From the NCBI RefSeq assembly GCF_006717145.1, contig NZ_VFQF01000001.1, positions 1,736,001-1,800,000 on the forward strand: DNA of 64,000 nt, written 5' to 3'. The notes under the pieces are model-generated. The model was given only the letters and a program-made list of their open reading frames with translations. It ran no database searches and was not told the DNA's origin. Shown here in pieces: positions 16,229 through 26,140 of the stretch (position 1 is the first letter of the stretch; every line of letters starts with the position of its first letter). Both the position numbers and the translations under genes were made by a program. This DNA is from Humibacillus xanthopallidus. GTDB lineage: Bacteria; Actinomycetota; Actinomycetes; Actinomycetales; Dermatophilaceae.

Positions 16229-18811
16229 GTGCCCGGCAAGAACCTGACCCGCGACGAGGCCGCCGCTCGCGCGAGCATCCTGACCGTCGACAGCTATGCC
16301 GTCAGGCTCGACCTCACGACGGGTCCCGAGCACTTCCGCACCGTCACGACGGTGCGCTTCAGCTGCTCCGAGCCGGGGGCCGACACCTTCGTCGACCTCA
16401 TCGCGGCCTCGGTCGAGAGCGTGACCCTCAACGGCGCGGCGCTCGACCCGGCCGAGGTCTTCGCCGACTCGCGCATCGCCCTGCCGGGCCTGGCCGCCGA
16501 CAACGAGCTCGTCGTCGACGCCACCGGCAGCTACACCAACACCGGTGAGGGCCTGCACCGCTTCGTCGACCCGGTCGACAACGAGGTCTACCTCTACACA
16601 CAGTTCGAGGTGCCGGACTCGCGCCGGATGTATGCCGTCTTCGAGCAGCCCGACCTCAAGGCGAGCTTCGCCTTCACGGTGACGGCTCCCGCGCACTGGA
16701 AGGTCGTGTCCAACTCCCCCACGCCGACCCCCGAGGCGGCGGGCGTGACGGACGGGGTCGAGGTGGCGACGTGGTCCTTCGCGCCGACGAAGCGGATCTC
16801 CTCCTACATCACGGCCCTCATCGCCGGGCCCTACGACGAGGTCCGTGACGAGGTGCAGGCCCGCGAGGGTGTCGTGCCGCTCGGCATCTTCTGCCGCAAG
16901 TCCCTCACCGAGCACCTCGACGCCGACAACATCTTCGACTGCACGAAGAAGGGTTTCGCGTTCTTCGAGAAGGAGTTCGACCAGCCGTACCCCTTCGAGA
17001 AGTACGACCAGATCTTCACGCCCGAGTACAACATGGGCGCGATGGAGAACGCCGGAGCCGTCACCTTCACCGAGGTCTACGTCTTCCGCAGCAAGGTCTC
17101 CGAGGCCAAGGTCGAGCGTCGTGCGCTGACGATCCTGCACGAGCTGGCGCACATGTGGTTCGGCAACCTCGTGACGATGAAGTGGTGGGACGACCTCTGG
17201 CTCAACGAGTCGTTCGCCGAGTGGGCCTCGACGACGTGCCAGGCCGAGGCCACCGAGTGGACGAGTGCCTGGACGACCTTCGGCACGTCGGAGAAGGCCT
17301 GGGCCTACGACCAGGACCAGCTCTCCTCGACCCACCCGATCGCCGCCGACATGCGCCACCTCGAGGACGTCGAGGTGAACTTCGACGGCATCACCTACGC
17401 CAAGGGCGCCTCGGTGCTCAAGCAGCTCGTCGCCTACGTCGGCCGTGAGCCGTTCGTCGCCGCGCTGCGCCAGTACTTCGCCACGCACAAGTGGGGCAAC
17501 ACAACCCTTGCCGACCTACTCGACGAGCTCGAGAAGGCGTCGGGCCGCGAGCTCACCGAGTGGAGCAAGCTGTGGCTCGAGACGGCCGGCGTGAACACGC
17601 TGCGCCCCGTCTTCGAGGTCGACTCGGACGGGCGCTACACGACCTTCGCGATCGAGCAGACCGCTGCCGACTCGCACCCGACGCTGCGTCCGCACCGCCT
17701 CGGCATCGGGCGGTATGCCGTCCGGCCGGGTGGGTCGCCCGACGCGGGCGACGTGCTCGAGCGCGTCGGCTACGACGAGGTGGACATCGACGGGGCACGC
17801 ACCGAGATCGAGGCGCTCGTCGGCCAGGCCCAGCCTGACCTGCTGCTCGTCAACGACGAAGACCTCGCCTACGCGAAGATCCGCCTCGACGAGCGCTCGC
17901 TCGCGACGGCCCTGTCGCTGCCGCGCGGCTTCACCGACTCGCTGCCGCGCTCGCTCGTGCTCGGCGCGACGTGGGACATGACCCGCGATGCCGAGATGTC
18001 GGCCCGCGACTTCGTGCGCTTCGTGCTCGAGACGCTGCCGGGTGAGAGCGACTCGACGCTGCTGCGCGTGCTCGTCAACCAGCTCTCGACGGCGACCCGG
18101 CTCTACACGGCGCCCGAGCACCGCGGCGAGACCTCGGCCCTGCTCAGCTCCTCGCTCAAGGCCCTGGCCACGACGGCGCAGCCCGGCAGCGACGCCCAGT
18201 TCCAGCTCGTCGAGGCGTGGGCCAACACGACCCGCGACCTCGCCGACGAGACGCAGCTGCGGGCGCTGATCTCCGGCGAGTCGGCCTTCGAGGGGCTCTC
18301 CGTCGACACCGAGCTGCGCTGGACGTTCGTCAAGGCGCTCGCCGCCCTCGGCGTCGCGGACGAGGCCGAGCTGCAGGCCGAGCTCGACCGCGACCCGACG
18401 TCGACCGGCCGGGAGCGCCACGCCGAGGCCCTTGCCGCCCGCCCGACCGCCGAGGCCAAGGCCGACGCCTGGGCCAAGGCCGTGGAGCAGAACGTCCTGC
18501 CCAACCAGATGGTCGAGGCGGTGAGCGCGGGCTTCCGGCGCAGCACCGACCTGTCGCTGCTCGAGCCCTACATCGAGAAGTACCACGCCATGCTCGTCGA
18601 GGCGTGGGACGGGCGCAGCGTCGCGATGGGTGAGCGCGTCGTCGGCGGATTCTATCCGTTCGCGCTCGCGAGCGAGCAGCTCAAGGCGGCCTCCGACGCC
18701 TGGCTGGCCGGGCACACCGACGCTGCAGCGGGCCTCGTGCGCACCGTCGCCGAGAACCGCGACACCGTCGCCCGCGCCCTGCTCGCCCAGGCTCGCGACC
18801 GCCGGGGCTGA
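16229..18811 (+). CDS. pepN: Aminopeptidase N (M1 family)
   Basis: An 860-residue zinc aminopeptidase. The exopeptidase motif GAMEN is at 270-274, the zinc site HELAH at 304-308 with the third ligand E327 (NESFAEW). The C-terminal half is an ERAP1-like helical domain. It removes N-terminal residues from peptides, probably in the cytoplasm, finishing degradation by Clp proteases. GTG 16229 has a perfect AGGAGG eight bases upstream. A terminator hairpin follows. Confidence 0.97.
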   Translation: MPGKNLTRDEAAARASILTVDSYAVRLDLTTGPEHFRTVTTVRFSCSEPGADTFVDLIAASVESVTLNGAALDPAEVFADSRIALPGLAADNELVVDATGSYTNTGEGLHRFVDPVDNEVYLYTQFEVPDSRRMYAVFEQPDLKASFAFTVTAPAHWKVVSNSPTPTPEAAGVTDGVEVATWSFAPTKRISSYITALIAGPYDEVRDEVQAREGVVPLGIFCRKSLTEHLDADNIFDCTKKGFAFFEKEFDQPYPFEKYDQIFTPEYNMGAMENAGAVTFTEVYVFRSKVSEAKVERRALTILHELAHMWFGNLVTMKWWDDLWLNESFAEWASTTCQAEATEWTSAWTTFGTSEKAWAYDQDQLSSTHPIAADMRHLEDVEVNFDGITYAKGASVLKQLVAYVGREPFVAALRQYFATHKWGNTTLADLLDELEKASGRELTEWSKLWLETAGVNTLRPVFEVDSDGRYTTFAIEQTAADSHPTLRPHRLGIGRYAVRPGGSPDAGDVLERVGYDEVDIDGARTEIEALVGQAQPDLLLVNDEDLAYAKIRLDERSLATALSLPRGFTDSLPRSLVLGATWDMTRDAEMSARDFVRFVLETLPGESDSTLLRVLVNQLSTATRLYTAPEHRGETSALLSSSLKALATTAQPGSDAQFQLVEAWANTTRDLADETQLRALISGESAFEGLSVDTELRWTFVKALAALGVADEAELQAELDRDPTSTGRERHAEALAARPTAEAKADAWAKAVEQNVLPNQMVEAVSAGFRRSTDLSLLEPYIEKYHAMLVEAWDGRSVAMGERVVGGFYPFALASEQLKAASDAWLAGHTDAAAGLVRTVAENRDTVARALLAQARDRRG
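17713..17730 (+). repeat. Dispersed GTATGCCG element inside pepN
   Basis: GTATGCCGTCCGGCCGGG lies inside codons for a Tyr-Ala-Val-Arg-Pro stretch. It equals the intergenic copy at 30517-30533 for 17 bases. Confidence 0.7.
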
Positions 18812-18824
18812 CCCGACCTGTCCG

Positions 18825-18855
18825 GTGGCCGGGCCGCTTCACGCGGCCCGGCCAC
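18825..18855 (+). terminator. pepN terminator hairpin
   Basis: Perfect 13-bp stem (18825-18837 with 18843-18855) and a TTCAC loop. No T run. The GTATGCCG element follows at once. Confidence 0.85.
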
Positions 18856-18864
18856 ACGGCATAC
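18847..18864 (-). repeat. Dispersed GTATGCCG element
   Basis: Minus-strand GTATGCCGTGTGGCCGGG, overlapping the right arm of the pepN terminator. Confidence 0.7.
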
Positions 18865-18943
18865 CGTCGTGGCACGCCGACGGACCCCGAGGCCACCGCC
18901 GGACGCACGAACGACCCACCCGTCCCCTGCCGACTGAGACGCT

Positions 18944-19996
18944 GTGATCCTCCACCTCACGACCGCCCAGACCGCCCTCGTGCACCTCGCTGCCCCCGCG
19001 GCGACCACGCCCCCACCCACGCCAGCACCCACGCCCTGGGGGCAGGACCCCGTGCAGACCGTGTCCGCGACGATGACGAGCCTGACGACCGTCACCTGGG
19101 ACGAGTTCACCTCGTGGCTCGTCGGCACGCCGCTGCTCATCCTCGTGACGCTCGTCGTCGGCTTCGTCGCTCGCATCCTCCTGCACCGGGTCATCGACCG
19201 GGTCGTGGCGACGGCCACGTCACGGCGGGCCGAGCGCCTCGCGGCGATCCCCGGTGCGGGTCTGGCGCTGCAGGCCGTCGGGGTGGCCCAGACCCGCCAC
19301 GTCCAGCGCACGCAGACCATGGGGGCGCTGCTCAAGAGCATCTCGACGTTCGTCGTCGGTGGCATCACGGCCCTGACGGTGCTCTCGCTCGTCGGCATCC
19401 CGCTCGGCCCGATGCTCGCCTCGGCGAGTGTCGGCGGCGTGGCGCTCGCCTTCGGCGCGCAGAGCCTCGTCAAGGACTTCCTGTCGGGCATCTTCATGAT
19501 CATCGAGGACCAGTACGGCGTCGGCGACGTCATCGACACCGGTGAGGTCATCGGCACTGTCGAGAACGTCTCGCTGCGCGTCACCCAGCTGCGCGACGGC
19601 AACGGCATGACGTGGTACGTCCGCAACGGCGAGATCATCCGCATCGGCAACCGGACCCAGGGCTGGTCGACGGCGCTCGTCGACGTCGCGATCGCCTACG
19701 ACGAGGACGTCGAGAAGGCCACGGCGGTCATCCGTGAGGTCGTGGAGGCCATGCCCGAGGACGACGCGTGGAAGGCCATCCTGCTCGAGAAGCCCAACGT
19801 CGTCGGCGTCGAGTCGATCTCCGCGGGCGCGATCACGATCCGCATCGTCGCCAAGACTGTGGCCAACGAGCAGATCGGGGTGCAGCGCGAGATGCGCGAG
19901 CGGATCAAGCGGGCCTTCGACGCGGCCGGCGTCCGCAGCCCCCAGCCCGTCATGCCGCCCTACGGCGGCGCGGCGCCGCAGGGCACCGCCCCGTGA
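18944..19996 (+). CDS. MscS-family mechanosensitive ion channel
   Basis: A 350-residue channel protein. Hydrophobic segments lie at about 65-85 and 125-150. The pore helix [27 protein letters not shown] (about 158-185) shows the Gly/Ala-rich packing of MscS TM3, and a beta-rich cytoplasmic domain follows ([18 protein letters not shown]). It should release solutes on osmotic down-shock. GTG 18944 is the first start of the frame. Thirty-one bases separate it from the globin gene. Confidence 0.92.
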   Translation: MILHLTTAQTALVHLAAPAATTPPPTPAPTPWGQDPVQTVSATMTSLTTVTWDEFTSWLVGTPLLILVTLVVGFVARILLHRVIDRVVATATSRRAERLAAIPGAGLALQAVGVAQTRHVQRTQTMGALLKSISTFVVGGITALTVLSLVGIPLGPMLASASVGGVALAFGAQSLVKDFLSGIFMIIEDQYGVGDVIDTGEVIGTVENVSLRVTQLRDGNGMTWYVRNGEIIRIGNRTQGWSTALVDVAIAYDEDVEKATAVIREVVEAMPEDDAWKAILLEKPNVVGVESISAGAITIRIVAKTVANEQIGVQREMRERIKRAFDAAGVRSPQPVMPPYGGAAPQGTAP

Positions 19997-20027
19997 GCGC
20001 CGCAGCGGCTCTGGGAGACTGGTCGAC

Positions 20028-20414
20028 GTGACCTACTACGACGACTTCGGCGGCCACGAGACCTTCGCCAAGCTCGTCCGCGAGTTCTACCGCGGCGTCG
20101 CGCAGGACGAGCCGCTGCGGGCGCTCTATCCCGAGGACGATCTCGCGCCCGCCGAGGAGCGGCTGCGGATGTTCCTCGAGCAGTACTGGGGCGGACCGAC
20201 CACCTACTCCGAGCAGCGTGGCCACCCCCGACTGCGCATGCGCCACATGCCGTATGCCGTGACGCCCGACATGCGCGACCGCTGGCTCCTGCACATGATG
20301 AACGCCGTCGACTCGCTCGAGCTCGACGCCGAGCAGGACGACCGGCTGCGCGACTACCTCACGCGGGCCGCATACTCCCTCGTCAACAGCGGCGGGCCTG
20401 CCGAGGACTTCTGA
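20028..20414 (+). CDS. glbO: Group II truncated hemoglobin (trHbO type)
   Basis: A 128-residue truncated globin of the actinobacterial GlbO group: [45 protein letters not shown], then [21 protein letters not shown] with the proximal His region. It binds heme and O2, with suggested roles in O2 handling or peroxide/NO detoxification. GTG 20028 overlaps a likely leaderless promoter (GAGACT seven bases upstream). Confidence 0.95.
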   Translation: MTYYDDFGGHETFAKLVREFYRGVAQDEPLRALYPEDDLAPAEERLRMFLEQYWGGPTTYSEQRGHPRLRMRHMPYAVTPDMRDRWLLHMMNAVDSLELDAEQDDRLRDYLTRAAYSLVNSGGPAEDF

Positions 20415-20551
20415 GCACGCGGGGACTTTTTCGACGCAACTCACAGCAAGTCACAGGTCCATCGAGGCGCGACGCAGGGCGCCCGGGTGTTCTCTGGGAG
20501 GAACACCACGGCGTCGGGCGGCCAGCCCGGCGTCTCGACGAAGGGACTGAG

Positions 20552-21157
20552 ATGGCCTCCATCAGCAAGAAGGCCGCGGGCCTCGCCGCCGCGGGAGCGG
20601 CCGTGGCCGCGATCGGCCTCGGCGCCTCGCAGATGGCCCGTGCCGACGACGCCACCCCGACGCCCAACCCCTCGGCGACCTCCAACCCCGGGAACGCCGA
20701 CCCCGGGCAGGGGAACGGACCTGGCTCTGGACCGGGCTTCGGACCGGGTGGTCGGCACGGCGGCATGGGGCTGGGCAAGGGCATGGGCATGGGTGCCGAG
20801 CTGTCCACTCTCGCAACGAAGCTCGGCGTCGACGAGACAAAGCTCAAGGACGCCCTCAAGGCAGTGCGTGACGAGCTCCGCGCAGCTCACACACCGGGCC
20901 AGGGCACGGCCAAGCCGGACCCGGCGACGATGCAGGACGAGCTGGCGACGAAGCTCGCGAGCAAGCTGGGCCTCGACGCGGCGAAGGTGAAGGCTGCCTT
21001 CACCGACCTGCGGGCCACCGCAGACGCCGCGCGCCAGAAGGCGTTTGACGACAAGCTCGCCAAGGCGGTCACGGACGGCACGCTCACCCAGGCCGAGGCC
21101 GACGCCGTGAAGAAGGCGGCCAAGGCGGGCGTCATCGGCATGGGCGGACCGCGCTAG
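20552..21157 (+). CDS. Exported protein with two related helical repeats
   Basis: A 201-residue protein with a signal peptide (KKAAGLAAAGAAVAAIGLGA, likely cleavage near ARA-DD at 33). A Pro/Gly/Asn-rich stretch of about 55 residues follows. Then come two similar helical units, LATKLGVDETKLKDALKAVRDEL and LASKLGLDAAKVKAAFTDLR, and a hairpin-like end (DGTLTQAEADAVKKAAKAG). The pattern is common in secreted actinobacterial proteins of unknown role. The ribosome site is GAAGGGA. No enzyme motif is visible. Confidence 0.8.
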   Translation: MASISKKAAGLAAAGAAVAAIGLGASQMARADDATPTPNPSATSNPGNADPGQGNGPGSGPGFGPGGRHGGMGLGKGMGMGAELSTLATKLGVDETKLKDALKAVRDELRAAHTPGQGTAKPDPATMQDELATKLASKLGLDAAKVKAAFTDLRATADAARQKAFDDKLAKAVTDGTLTQAEADAVKKAAKAGVIGMGGPR

Positions 21158-21190
21158 AGCCGCTCATCCTGCGGCGACGGGCGCTCGCGA

Positions 21191-21218
21191 AGGGGCGTCA
21201 CCCCGGGGTGGCGCCCCT
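21191..21218. terminator. Bidirectional terminator hairpin
   Basis: AGGGGCGTCACCCC is followed at once by its complement with one mismatch (21205-21218). It lies between convergent genes and touches the Nudix stop codon. Confidence 0.75.
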
Positions 21219-21625
21219 CAGCCTGCCGCGAGGTGAGACCTCAGCGAGGGGACGACGTGGTTGCGCAGGAGGGGCGCGAGGTCGTCCGGCAGGTCGTCGT
21301 CGAGGCCGAGCCAGCGCTGCTCGGCGATCTCGGCGAGTGGGGCCGGAGCGTCGTCGTCGCGCAGGTGCGTGACGTAGACGGTCGCGTCGACCCAGGCGTC
21401 GGGCTCGTTGGCCGCGACGTCATGGAAGCGGCCGAGCGCCTCACCGAGGCCGGAGACGTCGACACCGACCTCCTCCATCACCTCGCGCACGGCCGCCTCA
21501 CGGGGGCTCTCGCCGGGGTCGATCTTTCCGCCGGGCAGCATGAAGCGGGTGGACCCGGACTTGCGGACGGTCAGCAGCCGGCCGTCGCGGACGAGGCAGA
21601 AGGCCGCCGTGACAAAGGTGGTCAT
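21218..21625 (-). CDS. NUDIX hydrolase
   Basis: A 135-residue hydrolase of nucleoside-diphosphate-linked compounds. The Nudix box is complete: GKIDPGESPREAAVREVMEE then VGV (residues about 33-55). The substrate is not predictable; the FMLPGGKIDPGES form resembles MutT-like sanitising enzymes. ATG 21625 lies six bases after TAGCGT, suggesting leaderless translation. Confidence 0.92.
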   Translation of the reverse strand: MTTFVTAAFCLVRDGRLLTVRKSGSTRFMLPGGKIDPGESPREAAVREVMEEVGVDVSGLGEALGRFHDVAANEPDAWVDATVYVTHLRDDDAPAPLAEIAEQRWLGLDDDLPDDLAPLLRNHVVPSLRSHLAAG

Positions 21626-21746
21626 GCCCCGACGCTAGCGCTGGCCGTCGTCCAGCGGCGGAGCCGACCAACAGAGCCAGTCCCGGCGTGAGCCGGTCGA
21701 GACGGCAGCTGAACCGACCACCGCGCCGAGTCGAGGCATGCCTGTG

Positions 21747-21768
21747 GCCCCGCCGGTGGGGGCGGGGT
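21747..21768 (-). terminator. Terminator hairpin of the DUF222-HNH gene
   Basis: GCCCCGCC (21747-21754) pairs with GGCGGGGT (21761-21768), 16 bases past the stop codon. Confidence 0.6.
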
Positions 21769-21783
21769 CTCGGGGCGGGGCAG

Positions 21784-23016
21784 CTAGCGGTGCCAGGTGA
21801 CGGCGGTGGTGGTGACGGTCGCGGTCATGCCGCGCTCGTGGACGACGGTGTGGTGGCGCCCGCACAGCAGGGCCCCGTTGGCGAGGTCGGTGCGGCCGCC
21901 GTCGGCCCAGTGCGTCACGTGGTGCGCGTCGCACCACTGCGGGGGCACGGTGCAGCCCGGGAAGGTGCAGCCACCGTCACGGCGGGTCAGCGCCCGCCGC
22001 TGCGCCGGGGTGAAGTACCGCTCGGTGTAGCCCTGGTCCAGGACCTGCGAGCGGCCGCCGAGGACCATCGGGATGATCGCTGCCTCGCACGCGAGGCGGC
22101 GCACCGTCGCCGGTGACAGGACCGCGTCGTTGTCGCACACCCCGGCCCCGCGCAGGCGCTCCATCAGCGCCTCCATCGTCATCGTCACGACCAGCTGGGT
22201 GCGCGGAGTGCGGGTCACGCCCTCCGGCGCCGCGACACCCCGGCCCACGATCTCCAGCAGCGCGTCGGCGCGGCGGGTCTCCGGCCGGCGCGGGTCGGCC
22301 GTGGTGTCCCCGCCCCAGTCGAGGTCAGGGCGGGGCCGGGCCAGCGGGTCGATCGCGGCCTCGATGACCGCGGCCGCCTCCGGGTCCAGCCGCAGCAGGT
22401 AGTCGATGAACCCGGCCGTCTCACCGATCTTCTTGAACGCCCGACCGGCCCGCATCGCCCGGTCCTCGTCGGCCAGGTCTGCCGGCGGCCGCATCGAGGC
22501 GCGGCCGTGCGCGGCCACCCGGGCCATCTCCCGCGCCGAGAGCACGTCACTGACCTCGACCATCGCGTCCACGACCGCCTGCAGGTGCTCCGGATCCGCG
22601 ATCCGGGCCAGGTCGGCGTGGAACCGCACGATCATCGCCGCCTGCGCGACCGAGGTCGCACCCGAGGTCACCTTCGCCGCGAGCGCGGCCCACCGCGGCT
22701 CGGTCATCGCCGCCGCGACCTTCGCCACCCCCGGCGCCTCCCGCGGGTCCAGCGTCGGAGCCTGCGTGCGCAACCAGTCCGCCGCCGACAACCCCTCCGC
22801 CGCCGCCAGCCCCCGCGAGTGCGCCTCACGCGCCGAGACCGCCGTGATCACCTGCGCCGCGTCACGCACCCGCTGCGCCAGCCCGACCGCCTCACCCACC
22901 TGACCCTGCGACAACCCCCACGTCGGACACTGCTCCGCGGCCAGCCGCAACGCCTCGTCAGCGAACCGGAGCACGCCGACCAGGCCCCTGTCCTCCACGA
23001 GCTCGCTGACCTCCAT
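21784..23016 (-). CDS. DUF222 and HNH endonuclease domain protein (13E12-like)
   Basis: A 410-residue protein of the actinobacterial DUF222-HNH family, related to the mycobacterial REP13E12 proteins. The DUF222 part covers about 30-290. The HNH core is at the C-terminus: RDGGCTFPGCTVPPQWCDAH, then HVTHWADGGRTDLANGALLCGRHH, with zinc-type Cys pairs. It probably nicks or cuts DNA; no specificity is known. These genes occur in many copies and appear mobile. ATG 23016 follows TAGGGT by six bases. Confidence 0.9.
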   Translation of the reverse strand: MEVSELVEDRGLVGVLRFADEALRLAAEQCPTWGLSQGQVGEAVGLAQRVRDAAQVITAVSAREAHSRGLAAAEGLSAADWLRTQAPTLDPREAPGVAKVAAAMTEPRWAALAAKVTSGATSVAQAAMIVRFHADLARIADPEHLQAVVDAMVEVSDVLSAREMARVAAHGRASMRPPADLADEDRAMRAGRAFKKIGETAGFIDYLLRLDPEAAAVIEAAIDPLARPRPDLDWGGDTTADPRRPETRRADALLEIVGRGVAAPEGVTRTPRTQLVVTMTMEALMERLRGAGVCDNDAVLSPATVRRLACEAAIIPMVLGGRSQVLDQGYTERYFTPAQRRALTRRDGGCTFPGCTVPPQWCDAHHVTHWADGGRTDLANGALLCGRHHTVVHERGMTATVTTTAVTWHR

Positions 23017-23118
23017 GACTTCACCCTAGACTCGACCACTGACAACGCATGACACCGTCACATGCCACAGCCTCTGCGAGCGTCGATCTGATCTCCACGG
23101 GCAGGGCGCCGACACGGC

Positions 23119-23150
23119 GGCGCACGTCATGGCGCACGTCATGGCGCACG
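23119..23150. repeat. 12-bp tandem repeat, 2.7 copies
   Basis: GGCGCACGTCAT twice, then GGCGCACG. It lies in the 274-base gap between the HNH gene and the luciferase-like gene. No gene is seen in that gap. Confidence 0.7.
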
Positions 23151-23237
23151 ACAGGGAGCACGGCAGCCGGGGACGACGACAGCGCGCATCGACCGACCGA
23201 GTGGGCAGAACGGCATACGGCAGCTGGAAGAAGGAAG

Positions 23238-23300
23238 CAGCACCTGGGCGCCTGCGGCGCCGCTCAGCACCTGTGCGACGGCGGCACCGCTCAGCGACTG
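23238..23300. repeat. 27-bp imperfect tandem repeat, three partial copies
   Basis: CAGCACCTG recurs at 23238 and 23265, and as CAGCGACTG at 23292, with similar sequence between. The array runs into the stop codon of the luciferase-like gene. Confidence 0.55.
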
Positions 23301-24148
23301 GTCGGTGGGCCCGCCTCGACCCGGCGACGCACCTCGGCCAGGCCCTCGGGCCCCTGCGGCACGTCCCACCAGCTCTCGACCCACCACGTGGCGCCGGCCT
23401 GCTCCCAGGCCGCCGGCTCGGCGGGCTCCAGCGAGGTGAACGACCCCCACGAGTCGGCCTCGATGACGACGTCGTAGCCCTCCCACGGCAACCCGAGCCC
23501 GGCCCGGATGCCCCGCACGCCCTCGACGACGGAAGCGAAGTCCTCGAGCTTCTTCGGAACGCCCTCGTCCGGCGCGTGGATGGCGGGCACGACCCCCTGC
23601 CAACGCGCTGCGCGCTCGAGCGAGCGCTGCCGACCACCGCCCGGCGTGGGCGCAGCCACGACCCAGACCGGCGGGTGTGGGCGCTGTGGGGTGGGCGGGG
23701 GCAGCATGAAGTCGTTGGCGGCGGCGCTGTAGTGCTCTCCGGTGAAGGAGAAGGTCGCGGCGTCCTCGAGCAGGCCCGCCCAGATCGCGAGGCCCTCGTC
23801 GAGCTTCTTCGCGCGCACACCGCGCCCCTCGTCGGGCTCGTAGGCCGTCCAACCCGGATGGAGCGCGCCCAGCCCCACCGTCATCACGGCGCGCCCTGCG
23901 CTGATGCGGTCGACCGACCCCACCCGCGAGGCGAGGTCCCAGGGCCGGTGCCGCGAGGCGGGGGTGAGGAGCGTGCCGAGCCGGATGTGCTCGGTCACCA
24001 TCGCGGCGGCTCCGAGCTGCACCCACGCGTCGACGCCGTAGAGCGCCTCCCAGCCGAAGACCGCATCCCACCCCCGCTCCTCGCCCAGGCGCGCGAGGCC
24101 TGCGAACTCGCGCTCGGTGGCATACGGGACGACGAAGCCGGCTCTCAT
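23291..24148 (-). CDS. Luciferase-like (F420-type) oxidoreductase
   Basis: A 285-residue TIM-barrel flavin or F420-dependent oxidoreductase of the luciferase-like monooxygenase family: MRAGFVVPYATEREFAGLAR, GAAAMVTEHIRLGTLLTPASRHRPWDLA and GRAVMTVGLGALHPGWTAYE. The substrate cannot be told, and whether FMN or F420 is used is also uncertain. ATG 24148 follows TAGAAC by six bases (leaderless type). Divergent from the alpha-glucosidase gene. Confidence 0.9.
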   Translation of the reverse strand: MRAGFVVPYATEREFAGLARLGEERGWDAVFGWEALYGVDAWVQLGAAAMVTEHIRLGTLLTPASRHRPWDLASRVGSVDRISAGRAVMTVGLGALHPGWTAYEPDEGRGVRAKKLDEGLAIWAGLLEDAATFSFTGEHYSAAANDFMLPPPTPQRPHPPVWVVAAPTPGGGRQRSLERAARWQGVVPAIHAPDEGVPKKLEDFASVVEGVRGIRAGLGLPWEGYDVVIEADSWGSFTSLEPAEPAAWEQAGATWWVESWWDVPQGPEGLAEVRRRVEAGPPTSR

Positions 24149-24204
24149 CCGACCGTTCTACCAACGCCCACCGACAGTCGTCGGCCCCAGCCGAGCCCGC
24201 CCTC

Positions 24205-24233
24205 CTGCAATTTCTTGCAAACCTGTTTTGAAT
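24205..24233 (+). promoter_or_regulatory. Possible promoter and LacI-type operator of the alpha-glucosidase gene
   Basis: TGCAATTTCTTGCA (24206-24219) is a 5+4+5 dyad of the kind bound by LacI-family sugar regulators. It overlaps a possible -35 (CTGCAA, 24205-24210) spaced 17 bases from TTGAAT (24228-24233). The assignment rests on symmetry and on the sugar-hydrolase gene downstream; no LacI gene is in the window. Confidence 0.4.
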
Positions 24234-24263
24234 CTTGCCGTCGATGCGGAACGATGGTGGATC

Positions 24264-26036
24264 GTGACCCGAGCAGCAACCTCCACCCTGACCCCTGACC
24301 GGCCCGACGACGCGACCGCCGAGGCGATCCGCGAGGCCTCGACCCCGGTGCACCACGCCGACCGGCCCGATGCGGCCTGGTGGCGGCACGCGGTGATCTA
24401 CCAGATCTACCCGCGCTCGTGGGCCGACAGCAACGGCGACGGCATCGGCGACCTCCCGGGCATCACCTCGCACCTGCACCACCTGCGCGACCTCGGCGTC
24501 GACGCCCTGTGGCTCTCGCCCTTCTACACCTCACCGCAGGCGGACGCCGGCTACGACGTCGCGGACTACCGCAGCGTCGACCCGATCTTCGGCACCCTCA
24601 CCGACGCGGACGCCATGATCGAGCGCGCTCACGAGCTCGGGCTCAAGGTCATCGTCGACATGGTTCCCAACCACTCCTCCGACGAGCACGTCTGGTTCCA
24701 GGCGGCGCTCGCGGCCGGGCCGCGTTCGGCAGAGCGGGAGCGCTACATGTTCCGCGAGGGTCGCGGCGAGCGCGGCGAGCTGCCCCCGAACAACTGGGAG
24801 TCGGTCTTCGGCGGCGCGGCGTGGACCCGCGTCACGGATGCGGACGGCGAGCCGGGCCAGTGGTACCTGCACCTCTTCGACCCCAAGCAGCCCGACTTCA
24901 ACTGGGAGCACCCCGAGGTGCGCGCCGAGTTCGAGGCCATCCTGCGCTTCTGGCTCGACCGCGGCGTCGACGGCTTCCGCGTCGACGTGGCCCACGGCCT
25001 CATCAAGGCGCAGGGCCTGCCCGACACGCGCGAGGAGCGAACGGTGATGCTCGGCAACACCGACTTCGCCGACGACCACCACCGGGTCAACACCCCGTAC
25101 TGGGACCAGGACGGCGTGCACGAGATCTACCGGTCATGGCGCGCGATCCTCGACTCGTACGGCGCGCCCGACCGCATCCTCTGCGCCGAGGCGTGGGTCG
25201 AGCCGCAGGAGCGTGCCGTGCGCTACGTGCGCTCGGACGAGATGCACCAGGCCTTCAACTTCGACTTCCTCGGTGCGCCGTGGGAGTCCGAGGCGCTGCA
25301 CTCGGTCATCCGCTCGTCGCTCGAGGCCGCTGACTCCGTGGGCGCCCCTTCGACCTGGGTGCTGTCCAACCACGACGTCGTGCGGCACGCCTCGCGTCTC
25401 GGCTTCCCCGTCGGCACCCACCGGATGAACGGCATCTCCGCCACCGACCCCCAGCCCGACCGGGCCCTGGGCCTGCAGCGCGCCCGCGCCGCGACGGCGC
25501 TCATGCTCTCGCTGCCCGGTGGCGCGTACATCTACCAGGGCGAGGAGCTCGGGCTGCCCGACTCGACCGACATGCCGGCCGAGTTCCGTCAGGACCCGAC
25601 CTTCGCCCGCACGGAGGGCAAGGAGACCGGGCGTGACGGGTGCCGCGTGCCGATGCCCTGGGTGGGCGACGCGCCGAGCCTCGGCTTCGGCCCGTCCGAC
25701 GCCTCGTGGCTCCCCCAGCCGGCCGCCTACGCCGACTACGCCGTCGACCGCCAGGAAGGCGTCCCGGGCTCGACCCTCGAGCTCTACCGCTCCCTCCTGC
25801 ACCAGCGCCGCATGCTCGGTCTCGGCACGGGGTCGCTGACCTTCGTCGAGGGGTATGCCGCCGACGTCCTCGCGCTCGCCAACGGGGGTGACGGCCGCGA
25901 GCGCGTGCTCGTCGTCACCAACTTCGGTGAGTCGCCTGTGGAGCTGCCCGAGGGTGCCGAGGTCGTCGTGGCCTCCGGCGCGCTCGACGACGGTCGCGTG
26001 CCGCGCGACACGACCGTCTGGGCCGTCTGGCACTGA
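24264..26036 (+). CDS. GH13 alpha-glucosidase
   Basis: A 590-residue cytoplasmic GH13 enzyme, closest in look to alpha-glucosidase/oligo-1,6-glucosidase. Catalytic residues are in [13 protein letters not shown] (nucleophile Asp), CAEAWVEP (acid/base Glu) and [12 protein letters not shown] (transition-state Asp). [22 protein letters not shown] and [10 protein letters not shown] are typical of the group. It should release glucose from maltose-type oligosaccharides and may act on glgX products. GTG 24264 is used; upstream frames have no similarity. A possible LacI operator precedes and a strong hairpin follows. Confidence 0.95.
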   Translation: MTRAATSTLTPDRPDDATAEAIREASTPVHHADRPDAAWWRHAVIYQIYPRSWADSNGDGIGDLPGITSHLHHLRDLGVDALWLSPFYTSPQADAGYDVADYRSVDPIFGTLTDADAMIERAHELGLKVIVDMVPNHSSDEHVWFQAALAAGPRSAERERYMFREGRGERGELPPNNWESVFGGAAWTRVTDADGEPGQWYLHLFDPKQPDFNWEHPEVRAEFEAILRFWLDRGVDGFRVDVAHGLIKAQGLPDTREERTVMLGNTDFADDHHRVNTPYWDQDGVHEIYRSWRAILDSYGAPDRILCAEAWVEPQERAVRYVRSDEMHQAFNFDFLGAPWESEALHSVIRSSLEAADSVGAPSTWVLSNHDVVRHASRLGFPVGTHRMNGISATDPQPDRALGLQRARAATALMLSLPGGAYIYQGEELGLPDSTDMPAEFRQDPTFARTEGKETGRDGCRVPMPWVGDAPSLGFGPSDASWLPQPAAYADYAVDRQEGVPGSTLELYRSLLHQRRMLGLGTGSLTFVEGYAADVLALANGGDGRERVLVVTNFGESPVELPEGAEVVVASGALDDGRVPRDTTVWAVWH

Positions 26037-26050
26037 CGAAAACCTCTCCA

Positions 26051-26085
26051 CCAGAGGGCATCCCGCGGCGCGGGGTGCCCTCTGG
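26051..26085 (+). terminator. Terminator hairpin after alpha-glucosidase
   Basis: CCAGAGGGCATCCC pairs with GGGGTGCCCTCTGG (26072-26085; one G-T pair) around a 7-base loop. TCGTT follows. Confidence 0.85.
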
Positions 26086-26140
26086 TCGTTCCTGTGGACA
26101 AGTCGCCGAGCGGCTCGGGGATCTTTCCTAGGGTCGCTCC

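Noticed and set aside
21784-23016. DUF222-HNH gene as part of an insertion sequence
   Set aside because: No terminal inverted repeats or target duplications were found around it.
23049-23477. Plus-strand frame in the gap after the HNH gene
   Set aside because: Ser/Thr/Arg-rich, made partly of the tandem repeats, and runs into the luciferase-like gene on the other strand.
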